Shown: positions 1 to 8,288 of the stretch, piece by piece
Layout of the letters: the number at the start of each line of letters is the position of its first letter
Position numbering within the stretch: position 1 is the stretch's first letter
DNA from: Bradyrhizobium nitroreducens
Lineage (GTDB): Bacteria > Pseudomonadota > Alphaproteobacteria > Rhizobiales > Xanthobacteraceae
Direction of reading: 5' to 3'
NCBI RefSeq assembly: GCF_002776695.1
Contig: NZ_LFJC01000003.1
Span: forward strand, 1,684,573 to 1,748,572
DNA length: 64,000 nt
The notes under the pieces: generated by a model
Told to the model about the DNA's origin: nothing
Seen by the model: the letters and a program-made list of their open reading frames with translations, nothing else
The model's database searches: none
Program-made: the position numbers and the translations under genes

Positions 1-536
1 TCGAGCTTGTCGACGAGGCGGTCGCGCATATCGGGCAGAGCGTCGGTGGCCACCGCCAGCTTGAAGTAGTAGGTCGCCTCCAGCGCCTTCTCGTTCAGCG
101 GGATGCGGTTGATGGCGTTGACCAGCGGGCGCAGCATGGTGTTGCCGGCGATGACGAAGACGGTCAGCGCGACCGCCTGCGCGACCATGTCGGCGCCGGC
201 GCAGGAGCCGACCGCGGCCGAGGCCCACAGTGTCGCCGCGGTGTTGAGCCCGCGCACGTCCATGCCCTGCTTCATGATGACGCCGGCCCCTAAGAAGCCG
301 ATGCCGGAGACGACGTAGGAGATCACACGCACGGCGCCGTCGGCACCGGTCAGATGCATGGCGAGATCCACGAAGGCGGCAGCACCGACCGCAACCAGCA
401 CATTGGTGCGCAGGCCCGCGGTGCGCTGGCGGTACTGCCGCTCTGCGCCGATCAGCGTGCCCAGCACGAAAGCCGTGATCAGGCTGACCAGCGTGTCGGC
501 GAAGTCGGCGAACTGGAAGGTCGTTAGAAATCGCAT
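1..536 (-). CDS. MgtC/SapB-family membrane protein (3' end beyond window)
   Basis: The frame opens at the ATG at 536 and reads off the left edge, so only the N-terminal 178 or so residues are visible. They include the family signature around [16 protein letters not shown] and several hydrophobic helices ([51 protein letters not shown]). MgtC proteins are inner-membrane proteins linked to low-magnesium growth and intracellular survival; here the role is inferred from family only. The soluble C-terminal domain starts near the edge (ATYYFKLAV). The gene lies 30 bases downstream of the WD40 gene on the same strand, so co-transcription with the zinc operon is possible but unproven. Confidence 0.85.
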   Translation of the reverse strand, partial: MRFLTTFQFADFADTLVSLITAFVLGTLIGAERQYRQRTAGLRTNVLVAVGAAAFVDLAMHLTGADGAVRVISYVVSGIGFLGAGVIMKQGMDVRGLNTAATLWASAAVGSCAGADMVAQAVALTVFVIAGNTMLRPLVNAINRIPLNEKALEATYYFKLAVATDALPDMRDRLVDKL

Positions 537-566
537 GGTCCCCTATACGGCCGGAACCATGACAGA

Positions 567-1589
567 TCAAAGCTCGAGCAGGCCGCCGTCGCCATTTTCG
601 TCGGCAAAAGCCAGCAGCGTCCCCTTCGCATTCCAGCCGATCGCGGCGACGGGGGGCGTGCCGTTGCGGCGGACCAGGATCTCCGCACCATCCTCCAGCC
701 GCACCATCAGCACGGTGCCGTCGCTGTAGCCGGCGGCGAGGATGTCGTTCTTCGGATGGCAGGCGACGACCGCCACGCGCGCCTGCAGCGGCGCGAGCAT
801 CGCGGGCTCCTTGCCCATCGGACCGTCCTTGCTGCCGAACGGCCAGATGATGACGGTGTCGGCGCCCGAGGTCGCCAAGCCCTTGCCGCCCGCGCTCCAG
901 GACATCGAACGGACGCGGCCGGGATAGCCGGTCATGCGCATGTGCCTGTTGTCGGCGAGCCGCCAGCCGTGCAGCGCCGGCTCGTGCATCGCGGTGACCA
1001 GGAATTTGTTGTCGGGGCTGAAGGTGACGGCGTGATGCGAGCCGGCCCAGGGCAGGAACTCGGCTGACCCTTCCATGTTCGGAAACCACAGCGTCGCGCC
1101 ATTGTAATGCGCGATCGCAAGCCGCAGGCCCTTCGGCGCGAAAGCAAGCCCGCCGACGGTCGAGGGCACCTCGAGCGACTTCTCCTCGGCCTTGCCACTC
1201 TTGACCGTCGCGGTCTTGCCGGCGGACCAGGCGAACGCGCCGCCGTCGGCCTGCAGCGCCACCGCGTCGATCCAGCGCCGCTTGGGATCGGTGGCGAGCA
1301 GCGTCACCTCGCCCTTGGCATCGAGCGAGACGACCTTGCCGTCGTCGCCGCCCATCAGGATGCGTTTGCCGTCGGAGGCCGTGGAGAGAATGCCGCCGCT
1401 GTGAACGGCGACATTGGTGATCTCACCCTTGGCATCGACGAAGGCGACGTTCTCCTCGCCGCCGACGAAAGCGGCGCGGTCGCCCAGGAAGTGCACCGCG
1501 GTCACGCCCATGCCGAGCGCAACAGGCTTGACGCGGTCGGTGACGGAGACGATCGAGGCGGAATCGGGGGCGGGCGTAAACTCTTTCAT
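567..1589 (-). CDS. WD40/beta-propeller repeat protein of the zinc operon
   Basis: 340 residues starting MKEFTPAPDSASIV. The sequence is built of repeated short beta-strand units (for example FSPDNKFLVTA, GKGLATSGADTVIIW, HPKNDILAAGYSDGTVLMV), typical of WD40-like propellers. I see no signal peptide, so it should be cytoplasmic. Its ATG shares one base with the stop of the COG0523 GTPase (TGATG), which implies translational coupling and a shared job in zinc handling, perhaps as a scaffold or partner of the GTPase. It differs from AztD, the periplasmic zinc chaperone propeller, in having no export signal. The biochemical role is unknown. Confidence 0.8.
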   Translation of the reverse strand: MKEFTPAPDSASIVSVTDRVKPVALGMGVTAVHFLGDRAAFVGGEENVAFVDAKGEITNVAVHSGGILSTASDGKRILMGGDDGKVVSLDAKGEVTLLATDPKRRWIDAVALQADGGAFAWSAGKTATVKSGKAEEKSLEVPSTVGGLAFAPKGLRLAIAHYNGATLWFPNMEGSAEFLPWAGSHHAVTFSPDNKFLVTAMHEPALHGWRLADNRHMRMTGYPGRVRSMSWSAGGKGLATSGADTVIIWPFGSKDGPMGKEPAMLAPLQARVAVVACHPKNDILAAGYSDGTVLMVRLEDGAEILVRRNGTPPVAAIGWNAKGTLLAFADENGDGGLLEL

Positions 1590-2629
1590 CACGAGACGAT
1601 GCAGCTCTCGAAACCCTTGCGGATCGCCTCCTCGGGCAATTCGCGGCCGATGAAGACGAGGCGGCTCTCGCGCTTCTCGCCCTCCTTCCACTTCCGCTGG
1701 TGGTTGCCCTCCAGCATCATGTGGACGCCCTGGAAGACGTAGCGGTCGTCGTCGTCGTGGAAGGCGAGGATACCCTTGGAGCGCAGGATCTTGCCGCCCT
1801 CGACCTGCACCAGATTCTGCAGCCAGGGCATGAACACGTTGGGATCGAGCGGCTTGTCGGTCTTGAGCGACAGCGACTGCATGTCCTCGTCGTGATAGTG
1901 CTTCAGGCCGTGGCCGTGATCATGGTGATGATCGTGGCCGTGGTGGTGATGATCATGGTCGTGGTCATGATCGTCGGCCTCCAGGAAATCCGGCTCGATG
2001 TCGAGGATGCGGTCGAGGTCGAACGCGCCGCGATCGAGCACGTCGGCCAGCGCCACCGAGCAGCGCTCGGTGCGATGGAGTTTCGCATAGGGGTTGATGG
2101 CGCGAATGCGGGCCTCGACCTCGGCGAGCTCGCCCTTGCTCACGAGATCGGTCTTGTTCAGCACGATGACGTCGGCGAAGGCGATCTGGTTCTTGGCCTC
2201 GGGCGCATCCTTGAGCCGGTCGGACAGCCATTTGGCGTCGGCAACCGTAACCACCGCGTCTAACCGCGCGTTCTTCTGCACGTCCTCGTCGACGAAGAAG
2301 GTCTGGGCGACCGGCGCGGGATCGGCAAGGCCGGTGGTCTCGACGATGATGGCGTCGAACTTGCCCTTGCGCTTCATCAACCCGTCCATGATGCGCACGA
2401 GGTCGCCGCGCACCGTGCAGCAGATGCAGCCGTTGTTCATCTCGAACACTTCCTCATCGGCGCCGATGATGAGGTCGTTGTCGATGCCGATCTCGCCGAA
2501 CTCGTTGACGATGACGGCGTATTTCTTGCCGTGGTTTTCCGACAGGATGCGGTTCAAGAGCGTGGTCTTGCCGGCGCCGAGATAGCCGGTCAGGACGGTC
2601 ACGGGAATTTTCTGGGAGGTCTCAGACAT
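1589..2629 (-). CDS. COG0523 / CobW-type zinc GTPase metallochaperone
   Basis: 346 residues. It has a Walker A motif (GYLGAGKTT, residues 15-23), the CxCC metal site of the family (GCICC, residues 67-71), an ETTG switch region, the NKTD guanine-specificity motif and a C-terminal CobW_C domain. Between the domains is a long run of alternating Asp and His, a presumed zinc-binding spacer. Members of this family insert zinc into client proteins under zinc shortage (ZNG1/ZigA type). Position inside a Zur-controlled transporter operon supports zinc rather than cobalt. The start at 2629 is chosen because GGAG lies five bases upstream; the frame is open further upstream without conserved sequence. 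Confidence 0.92.
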   Translation of the reverse strand: MSETSQKIPVTVLTGYLGAGKTTLLNRILSENHGKKYAVIVNEFGEIGIDNDLIIGADEEVFEMNNGCICCTVRGDLVRIMDGLMKRKGKFDAIIVETTGLADPAPVAQTFFVDEDVQKNARLDAVVTVADAKWLSDRLKDAPEAKNQIAFADVIVLNKTDLVSKGELAEVEARIRAINPYAKLHRTERCSVALADVLDRGAFDLDRILDIEPDFLEADDHDHDHDHHHHGHDHHHDHGHGLKHYHDEDMQSLSLKTDKPLDPNVFMPWLQNLVQVEGGKILRSKGILAFHDDDDRYVFQGVHMMLEGNHQRKWKEGEKRESRLVFIGRELPEEAIRKGFESCIVS

Positions 2630-2684
2630 AACAACTCCGGCTTCGGGCTTTTCCGCGCGACGCGAGGCGGGGTGGCCCCCTGCC

Positions 2685-3548
2685 CTAATGGTCAAGCGCG
2701 CTGGTCAGGGCCTTTATATTGTGCCTGACCATATCAATGTAAGTGGGTGCAAGCCCCTTTTCGCCGGTCAAACCGTCCGAAATCAGGGTCCCGCCGACTT
2801 TTGAGCCGGTCTCTGCTGCGATCCGCCGGATCAGCCGGTCGTCGCTGATATTCTCCAGGAATACGGCCGGGATTTTCTGGGCCTTGATCTGGCCGATGAT
2901 GGCCGCAATGTCGCGTGCGCTCGGCTCGGTTTCGGTGGAGACGCCCAGGGGGGCGATGAACCGGATACCGTACTCGGCGGAAAAATAGCCGAAGGCGTCG
3001 TGTGTCGAGATCACCTTCCGCCGGTCCGGCGGAATCCTGGCCACGGCCTCGCGGACCTCGCGGTCGAGCGTTTCGAGCTTTTCCAGATAGGCCTGGGCCT
3101 GGGCACCGAAGAACGCCGCGTCATCCGGATTGGCGGCAGCGAGCGCCTTGGCGATATCAGCCACATAGATTTTGGCGTTGGGGATGGACTGCCAGGCGTG
3201 CGGATCGGCGACCGAGCCAAGCTTGAGCGGCGCGATGCCGGCGCTGGCGGTGACGACGATTGCCTTGCTGCCGGCAGACTGCACGAGGCGCGGCATCCAG
3301 CCCTCCAGCCCAAGCCCGTTGACGATGACGAGCTTCGCCTCCGCGACCCGCTTCGCATCGCCAGGCGCCGGCGTGTAGACATGCACGTCGCTGTCGGGGC
3401 CGACCAGCGTCGTGACGTTGACCCGGTCGCCGCCGACATTGCGGACGAAATCGCCGAGGATCGAGAAGCTCGCGACCACATTGAGCCGCTCGGCCGCGTG
3501 CAGTGGCGAGGCGATCAGCAGGAGCACGCAAAGCAGGAGCCGCCGCAT
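2685..3548 (-). CDS. znuA: Zinc ABC transporter substrate-binding protein, ZnuA-like
   Basis: 287 residues with a signal peptide (MRRLLLCVLLLIASPLHA). Cluster A-I metal-binding protein fold; the likely metal ligands are His56 (DVHVYTP), His117 (DPHAW), His183 (STHDAF) and Asp258 (LISDGL). The His-rich loop found in many ZnuA proteins is missing, which makes it resemble AztC- or Mn-type proteins; the Zur box and neighbours still favour zinc. GGAAG sits seven bases before the ATG at 3548; a GTG at 3554 overlapping the znuB stop is the alternative start. Periplasmic, delivering Zn(II) to ZnuB. Confidence 0.9.
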   Translation of the reverse strand: MRRLLLCVLLLIASPLHAAERLNVVASFSILGDFVRNVGGDRVNVTTLVGPDSDVHVYTPAPGDAKRVAEAKLVIVNGLGLEGWMPRLVQSAGSKAIVVTASAGIAPLKLGSVADPHAWQSIPNAKIYVADIAKALAAANPDDAAFFGAQAQAYLEKLETLDREVREAVARIPPDRRKVISTHDAFGYFSAEYGIRFIAPLGVSTETEPSARDIAAIIGQIKAQKIPAVFLENISDDRLIRRIAAETGSKVGGTLISDGLTGEKGLAPTYIDMVRHNIKALTSALDH

Positions 3549-3550
3549 CG

Positions 3551-4420
3551 TCACGCTTCCAGATGCCGGCCGGGAAACATTTGCCTGACAATGCCGCCGA
3601 CACGCCCGAACAGGACCGAGACGATGTAGAGCACCGTCGCTACCAGAATGATTGCGGGGCCCGAGGGCACGCGGGTCTGGAACGACAGCACGAGGCCGGC
3701 ATAGCCCGAGACCGCGGCGGCGACCACCGCGATGCAGATCATCGTAGTGAGATCGCGCGACCAGAACCGGGCGATGCCCGCCGGCAGGATCATCAGCCCG
3801 ACCGCGAGCAGCGTGCCGAGGGCCTGAAAGCCGTTGACGAGGTTGATCACGACAAGCGCGAGGAAGGCGAGATGCGCGGGTCCTCCGGCGCGGCTGACCG
3901 TGCGCAGAAACAGGGGATCGACGCTCTCGATCACCAGCGGGCGATAGATCACCGCGAGCACCAGCAGCGTCACGGTGGCGTTGAAGGCGACCACCAGCAG
4001 CGTCTGGTCGTCCATCGCGAGGATGTTGCCGAACAGCACGTGCAGCAGATCGATATTGGTGCCCTTGATCGAGACGATGGTGACGCCGAGCGCCAGCGAG
4101 GCCAGGTAGAAGGTGGCGAGCGAAGCGTCCTCCTTCAGGCCGGTCGAGCGCGCCACCACGCCGGCGAGGATCGCGACCGCAAAGCCGGCGATGAGACCGC
4201 CGGCCGTCATCGCGAACAGATTGAGGCCTGAGAGCAGGAAGCCGACCGCAGCGCCCGGCAGGATCGCATGCGCCATGGCGTCGCCGACGAGGCTCATCCG
4301 CCGCAGCATCAGAAACACGCCGATCGGCGCGCCCGCGAGCGACAGCGCGATCACGGCGGCGAGCGCGCGCCGCATGAACTCGAATTCGGTGAACGGGCCG
4401 ATCAGCGCGTCATAGGCCAT
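3551..4420 (-). CDS. znuB: Zinc ABC transporter permease, ZnuB-like
   Basis: 289 residues, almost wholly hydrophobic, with about eight predicted transmembrane segments. It has the family stretch GDAMAHAILPGAAVGFLL, which is part of the coupling region of ABC-3 type permeases. It lies six bases downstream of znuC and touches the znuA start, so the three are co-translated. It forms the inner-membrane channel for Zn(II), driven by ZnuC. Length and order are as expected for the family. Confidence 0.93.
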   Translation of the reverse strand: MAYDALIGPFTEFEFMRRALAAVIALSLAGAPIGVFLMLRRMSLVGDAMAHAILPGAAVGFLLSGLNLFAMTAGGLIAGFAVAILAGVVARSTGLKEDASLATFYLASLALGVTIVSIKGTNIDLLHVLFGNILAMDDQTLLVVAFNATVTLLVLAVIYRPLVIESVDPLFLRTVSRAGGPAHLAFLALVVINLVNGFQALGTLLAVGLMILPAGIARFWSRDLTTMICIAVVAAAVSGYAGLVLSFQTRVPSGPAIILVATVLYIVSVLFGRVGGIVRQMFPGRHLEA

Positions 4421-4426
4421 CTGTGG

Positions 4427-5185
4427 TCACGCGGCGCGCGAGTTGATGTCATCGGCCGCGCAGGCCGCGGCGGTGTCGTCGAAGGCCTCGCACATCCGCA
4501 TCGCGACCAGCAGGTTTTCGGGCGTCAGCACCTCCGCCGTCGGCCCCCACGCCACCGGGCCGCGCGCCAGCACCAGCGTCTCGTTGAAATGGTTACGCAC
4601 CATCTCCATGTCGTGCAGCGCGGCGAGCACGGTGCGGCCCTCGCCGTGCCATTGCTTGACCAGCGCGAGCAGGTCGGCGGTGGTCTTCGCATCGATGGCG
4701 TTGAAGGGCTCATCGAGCACGATGAGCGCAGCGTCCTGGAGCAACACGCGTGCGAACAGCACGCGCTGCATCTGGCCGCCCGAGAGCGTACCGATCGGGC
4801 GGTTCTCGAAGCCGTTGAGACCGACGGACGCGATCGCGCGGAGGATCTTTTCGCGGGCCGCCTTGCCGATACCCCCGAACAGGCCGGCGACGCGCCACAA
4901 GCCGGTGCTGACGAAATCGAAAACCGAGATCGGGAAACTGCGGTCGATCTCCGCGCTCTGCGGCAGATAGGCGATATCCCTGGCATCGAGCCCGCCGAGA
5001 TGGATGCTGCCGTCGAGCGGCCGGAGGATGCCGACGATGCCGCGCAGCAGGGTCGACTTGCCGGCGCCGTTCGGGCCGATCACGGCAACCAGCGCGCCTC
5101 GCGCAACCTCGCCGTTGAGATGGTGCACGGCCGGATGCCGGTCATAGCCGAGCGTGACGTTATGGAAGTGCACGGCCGCCATCAT
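4427..5185 (-). CDS. znuC: Zinc ABC transporter ATP-binding protein, ZnuC-like
   Basis: About 252 residues. Walker A (GPNGAGKST), ABC signature (LSGGQMQR), Walker B (LIVLDEP) and the switch His (ALHDME) are all present. The ATG at 5185 overlaps the stop of the His-rich peptide gene as TGATG; a second ATG follows directly at 5182 and a GTG precedes at 5188. It powers zinc import through ZnuB. The C-terminal tail is short and lacks the His-rich end of some ZnuC proteins. Confidence 0.93.
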   Translation of the reverse strand: MMAAVHFHNVTLGYDRHPAVHHLNGEVARGALVAVIGPNGAGKSTLLRGIVGILRPLDGSIHLGGLDARDIAYLPQSAEIDRSFPISVFDFVSTGLWRVAGLFGGIGKAAREKILRAIASVGLNGFENRPIGTLSGGQMQRVLFARVLLQDAALIVLDEPFNAIDAKTTADLLALVKQWHGEGRTVLAALHDMEMVRNHFNETLVLARGPVAWGPTAEVLTPENLLVAMRMCEAFDDTAAACAADDINSRAA

Positions 5186-5415
5186 CACCTCATCGCCAGG
5201 AAGACCACGCCCCAGAGCACGGCACAGACGGCAAGGGCGGCTGCGAGGCGGCCCGCCACGGTCATGCGCAGAATCGACCAGGGCGCCGCCTGGGCGGGGT
5301 GCGGCGAGGCCGCATCATGGACGTGGGCGTGGCTGTGGTCGTGCCCGTGGGAATGGCCATGAGAGTGGCCATGGGCATGGTCGTGTTGGTGGGCGTGGGA
5401 GGCAGCGGGAACCAT
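5185..5415 (-). CDS. Small His-rich membrane peptide leading the zinc operon
   Basis: 76 residues. The first 34 residues are dominated by His alternating with Ala, Gly, Ser and Asp (about 15 His). They are followed by a linker and one hydrophobic helix (AAALAVCAVLWGVVFLAM), so it is probably a single-pass membrane protein with a metal-binding N-terminus. It is the first gene after the Zur box and its stop overlaps znuC, which ties it to zinc uptake or buffering. No clear Shine-Dalgarno precedes the ATG at 5415, because the Zur palindrome starts only seven bases upstream. I know no named family for it. Confidence 0.75.
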   Translation of the reverse strand: MVPAASHAHQHDHAHGHSHGHSHGHDHSHAHVHDAASPHPAQAAPWSILRMTVAGRLAAALAVCAVLWGVVFLAMR

Positions 5416-5421
5416 TGGCAG

Positions 5422-5438
5422 ATGTTATAATATAACAT
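5422..5438. promoter_or_regulatory. Zur operator, 17-base perfect palindrome
   Basis: ATGTTATAATATAACAT is a perfect inverted repeat around a central base and matches the alphaproteobacterial Zur consensus as I know it. It lies seven bases upstream of the first zinc-operon gene on the minus strand. Zn-loaded Zur bound here should block transcription of the six genes that end at 567. The position this close to the start codon suggests either a very short leader or a start codon annotated slightly too far upstream. Confidence 0.9.
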
Positions 5439-5477
5439 TACGTCTGTCCACGGCCGGGCTTGTCATTCAGGGGCGGC

Positions 5478-5978
5478 TCACGGCTTCCCGATCACCATGG
5501 CAATCGCCGCGGCCACGAAGGGAAACGGCACCGAGACGGCACAGCGGAACCAGACGAAACGGGCCGGCATGAACGGGATTTCCCACAGGATCACCCGTTG
5601 GAAGGCAAACAGGGCCCAGGCCACGACATAGGCCACCACCTGGGGCACCCCGCCGCCCGATTTCAGCGCCACCGTCCCAATGGAGAAGCCGATCACGGGG
5701 CCGCCGGGCGTGGCTGCGCCCGCGACCACGGCGCTGGCAACCCCGAGCCAGCCGCTGTCCGGTCCGAGCCAGCCGGTGATCACCTCCTGCGGGATGATGG
5801 CGGCGATGTAGCCGGAGCCGATCACCCCGAGCGCGATCCGCGGCACGATGTTGATGAAGTCCATCGCGCCCTCGCGCAGCGAGGCCTTGAACACCGTTGG
5901 ACCACGCCGGAAGGCGATCAGGCCGACGCCGAGCACCGAGCCCCACAGCAGGATGTCGATGAGAAGCGCCGCGCTCAA
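5478..5978 (-). CDS. Permease, DUF318/ArsP-like, second half
   Basis: 166 residues with about five hydrophobic segments. The stretch GAATPGGPVIGFSIG matches the conserved PGGP region of the ArsP_1/DUF318 permease family. It is about half the length of a full ArsP. Its ATG overlaps the stop of the preceding gene (ATGA), which encodes a similar half, so the two probably pair as a heterodimer. Substrate unknown. It ends 62 bases from the zinc-operon start, on the same strand but before the Zur box. Confidence 0.75.
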   Translation of the reverse strand: MSAALLIDILLWGSVLGVGLIAFRRGPTVFKASLREGAMDFINIVPRIALGVIGSGYIAAIIPQEVITGWLGPDSGWLGVASAVVAGAATPGGPVIGFSIGTVALKSGGGVPQVVAYVVAWALFAFQRVILWEIPFMPARFVWFRCAVSVPFPFVAAAIAMVIGKP

Positions 5979-6586
5979 GTCTCGTCGTCCTCAGCGGCGG
6001 GCTTCGGATAAAGCCGGACATAGACGAAGCGGCCGAGGGCGCCGGCGAGCACCGGCAGCGGCAGCGAGATGAGGATCCGCCACAACGTGAAGTCGGTGCC
6101 CATGATCGGGATTTCCCAAGCCACCGCCCGGCCGTAGCCGATCAGCGTCCAGCTCACGACCATGGCGATGGTGGCGCCGAAATCGGCGCCGACCGCGAGC
6201 AGCGCGCTCGCCACCGGATAGGCGGTGAAGGGACCGCCAGGCAGGATCGCGCCGAAGGCGGTGCCGATCAGAAGGCCCATCAGGCCGGATTTCGGCCCGA
6301 GCGAGCGCGAGACCTTCTCATGCGGCAGGATTTCCGAGATCAAGGCGCCGAGCAGGCAGCCGGCAAGCACGCGCGGCAGGATGCCCGAGAACAGCGAGAG
6401 ATCATGGGTCAGAATGTCGAGAACGCCCTCGGTGCCGTCACGCCGCCAGACCAACGCCGCACTCACCGCGACCAGAACCGCGATGATGATCGTGGACCAG
6501 CCGATCGGCTTGCGCACGCGTCCCGGCCGCGGCTCGGATTCCGCGTCCTCGGCGGGCGCCGGGTTGTTCGGGGAGGGTTCTGACAA
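5975..6586 (-). CDS. Permease, DUF318/ArsP-like, first half
   Basis: About 203 residues if started at the TTG at 6586. The N-terminal 40 residues are Pro/Glu-rich and are followed by about five hydrophobic segments, with a second copy of the family signature (GAILPGGPFTAYP). No ATG fits well; the frame is open to 6739 but that extension looks non-coding. It overlaps the downstream half-permease by four bases. The paired PGGP motifs in two adjacent short genes suggest a split transporter of the ArsP/DUF318 type. The start is uncertain. Confidence 0.65.
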   Translation of the reverse strand: MSEPSPNNPAPAEDAESEPRPGRVRKPIGWSTIIIAVLVAVSAALVWRRDGTEGVLDILTHDLSLFSGILPRVLAGCLLGALISEILPHEKVSRSLGPKSGLMGLLIGTAFGAILPGGPFTAYPVASALLAVGADFGATIAMVVSWTLIGYGRAVAWEIPIMGTDFTLWRILISLPLPVLAGALGRFVYVRLYPKPAAEDDET

Positions 6587-6734
6587 TTGGCGTGGAGCGG
6601 CTCGAGGGTGATGCCCTTCCTGATTAAGGGCGGTGTCCCCCCGATGCAAACGGCGTGATGACAGACCTGTGCGCACGCCGCGCAGGGCAATTCCGCACAG
6701 CAAAAAGGCGGCCGCGTGAGCGACCGCCCTTGTT

Positions 6735-6837
6735 GTCATTCCGGGGCGGCGCGTCAGCGCCGAGCCCGGAATCCATCGGGCGTCAGCCCGAGTGGATGAA
6801 TGGATTCCGGGCTCGCGCTACGCGCGCCCGGAATGAC
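6735..6837. repeat. Palindromic intergenic repeat, two GTCATTCCGGG-type arms
   Basis: The left arm starts GTCATTCCGGGG and ends GCCCGGAATCCAT. The right arm starts ATGGATTCCGGGC and ends GCCCGGAATGAC, so the element is an inverted repeat about 103 bases long. Each arm is itself a near-palindrome around a short GC-rich core. Elements of this wording are, to my knowledge, common between genes in Bradyrhizobium and Rhodopseudomonas. It lies three bases past the sodB stop and could fold as a transcript end. Confidence 0.75.
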
Positions 6838-6839
6838 GC

Positions 6840-7436
6840 TTACGCCTTGTCGAACAGGGACTCGACGTATTCCCAGTTCACGAGGTTCTCGACGAACGCC
6901 TTGAGATAGTCGGGGCGGCGGTTGCGGTAGTCGATGTAGTAGGAATGCTCCCAGACGTCGCAGCCGAGGATCGGGGTGGCGCCGTGCACCAGCGGATTCT
7001 CGCCGTTCGGGGTCTTGGAGATCTCGAGCTTGCCGTTCTTGACCTGGAGCCAGCACCAGCCGGAGCCGAACTGGCCGACGCCGGCCGCCTGGAAGTCGGT
7101 CTTGAACTTCTCGAAGCCGCCGAGGTCCTCGTTGATCTTCTTCTCGAGCTTGCCCGGCAGCTTGGTGCCGCCGCCATTGGGCTTCATCCAGCTCCAGAAG
7201 TGGATGTGGTTGTAGTGCTGGCCGGCGTTGTTGAACACGGCGGGGTTCTTGCCGAACGAGCCCTTGACGATCTCCTCAAGGGACTTGCCTTCCCATTCGG
7301 TCCCTTTGAGCGCGTTGTTGCCGTTGGTGACATAGGCCTGATGATGCTTGTCGTGGTGGAATTCCAGCGTCTCCTTCGACATGAACTGGCCGAGGGCGTC
7401 ATAGGCGTAAGGGAGTGGGGGCAGCGTAAAGGTCAT
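6840..7436 (-). CDS. sodB: Superoxide dismutase, Fe/Mn type
   Basis: 198 residues, the normal length. Family motifs include LPYAYDAL near the N-terminus, the metal ligand region FHHDKHH, QHYNHIHFW, the glycine-rich FGSGWCWL, and the C-terminal signature DVWEHSYY carrying the last Asp and His ligands. It converts superoxide to peroxide and oxygen in the cytoplasm. Iron and manganese cannot be separated safely by eye. Single gene with its own upstream region of 240 bases. Confidence 0.95.
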   Translation of the reverse strand: MTFTLPPLPYAYDALGQFMSKETLEFHHDKHHQAYVTNGNNALKGTEWEGKSLEEIVKGSFGKNPAVFNNAGQHYNHIHFWSWMKPNGGGTKLPGKLEKKINEDLGGFEKFKTDFQAAGVGQFGSGWCWLQVKNGKLEISKTPNGENPLVHGATPILGCDVWEHSYYIDYRNRRPDYLKAFVENLVNWEYVESLFDKA

Positions 7437-7679
7437 GGGTTCTTGTCCGCGACTGATGGGGAACTGGCTTAACGGGGACTCTTATAGAAGGTTCCCCGGC
7501 CGTTAAATACCTCAGAATTTGCGAAAACGCGTGATGCGACCACTGGGCCGGATTGCACAAAATCGGCGCAGTACGAACATTCGCTGCAGGCCAGGTCGGT
7601 CGACGCAAAATATCATTGCCTTTGAAGCGCTTATGACAGAACGAATGCATCGACAAGTGGAGCTCCGAAGGACCGAGCC

Positions 7680-8207
7680 ATGAGTATCGAAATCGACATC
7701 CTGAACGGCGACGCCTCGTGGCCGATCGCAGAGCCGCTGCATCAGGCGGTCTGGGGACCGCAACAGGCCGCGGACAAGCCCTGGTCCCACGTCAAATGGG
7801 CCAATGCCGATCTTCGCGTGCTGATCGAGACGCCCGAGGACGGCCTCATCTGCCATGTCGGCATCTATTTCCGCACGATCACGTGGAACGGGCAGAAGAC
7901 GCATATCGGGGGCATCGGCGGCGTCTGCACGCGGGAAGACCAGCGCGGCCGAGGCTATGCAACCATGGCAATCGACGCAGCGGTGCATACGATCCGCGCC
8001 AACGAGGCGGCCCGCTTCGCCTTGCTGTTCTGCGAGCCGCACAACGCCGCCTTTTACGCGGCGCGGAGCTGGCTGCCCTTCAACGGCGAGGTCTATTGCG
8101 AGCAGCCGGAGGGGCGGATCCGGTTCGGCTATATGGCGCCCTATGTCTTCCACATCGTCCGCGCGCCGACCCTGGGCACCATCGACCTCTGCGGCCTGCC
8201 CTGGTGA
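7680..8207 (+). CDS. GNAT N-acetyltransferase, AAC(2')-like
   Basis: 175 residues. The acetyl-CoA site is visible as VCTREDQRGRGYATMA (Q/R-x-x-G-x-G/A). The C-terminal half (CEPHNAAFYAARSW ... DLCGLPW) resembles the layout of aminoglycoside 2'-N-acetyltransferases, whose last residues are also a Leu-Cys-rich segment ending in Trp. This suggests an amine substrate but does not show drug resistance. AAGGA lies upstream of the ATG. It is followed by a MATE pump on the same strand, a pairing that fits small-molecule detoxification. Confidence 0.8.
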   Translation: MSIEIDILNGDASWPIAEPLHQAVWGPQQAADKPWSHVKWANADLRVLIETPEDGLICHVGIYFRTITWNGQKTHIGGIGGVCTREDQRGRGYATMAIDAAVHTIRANEAARFALLFCEPHNAAFYAARSWLPFNGEVYCEQPEGRIRFGYMAPYVFHIVRAPTLGTIDLCGLPW

Positions 8208-8288
8208 GACCTGCATGGCGAGGGGTGGCGCCGACATCGCGCGCCCGTTAATATGTCGATCATCATCCAATATTCCGCCCGGTGACAG

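Noticed and set aside
1903..2088. Ile/Thr-rich small frame within the His-rich part of the GTPase gene
   Set aside because: It is the repeat GATCAT-like coding of the His/Asp run read in another frame.
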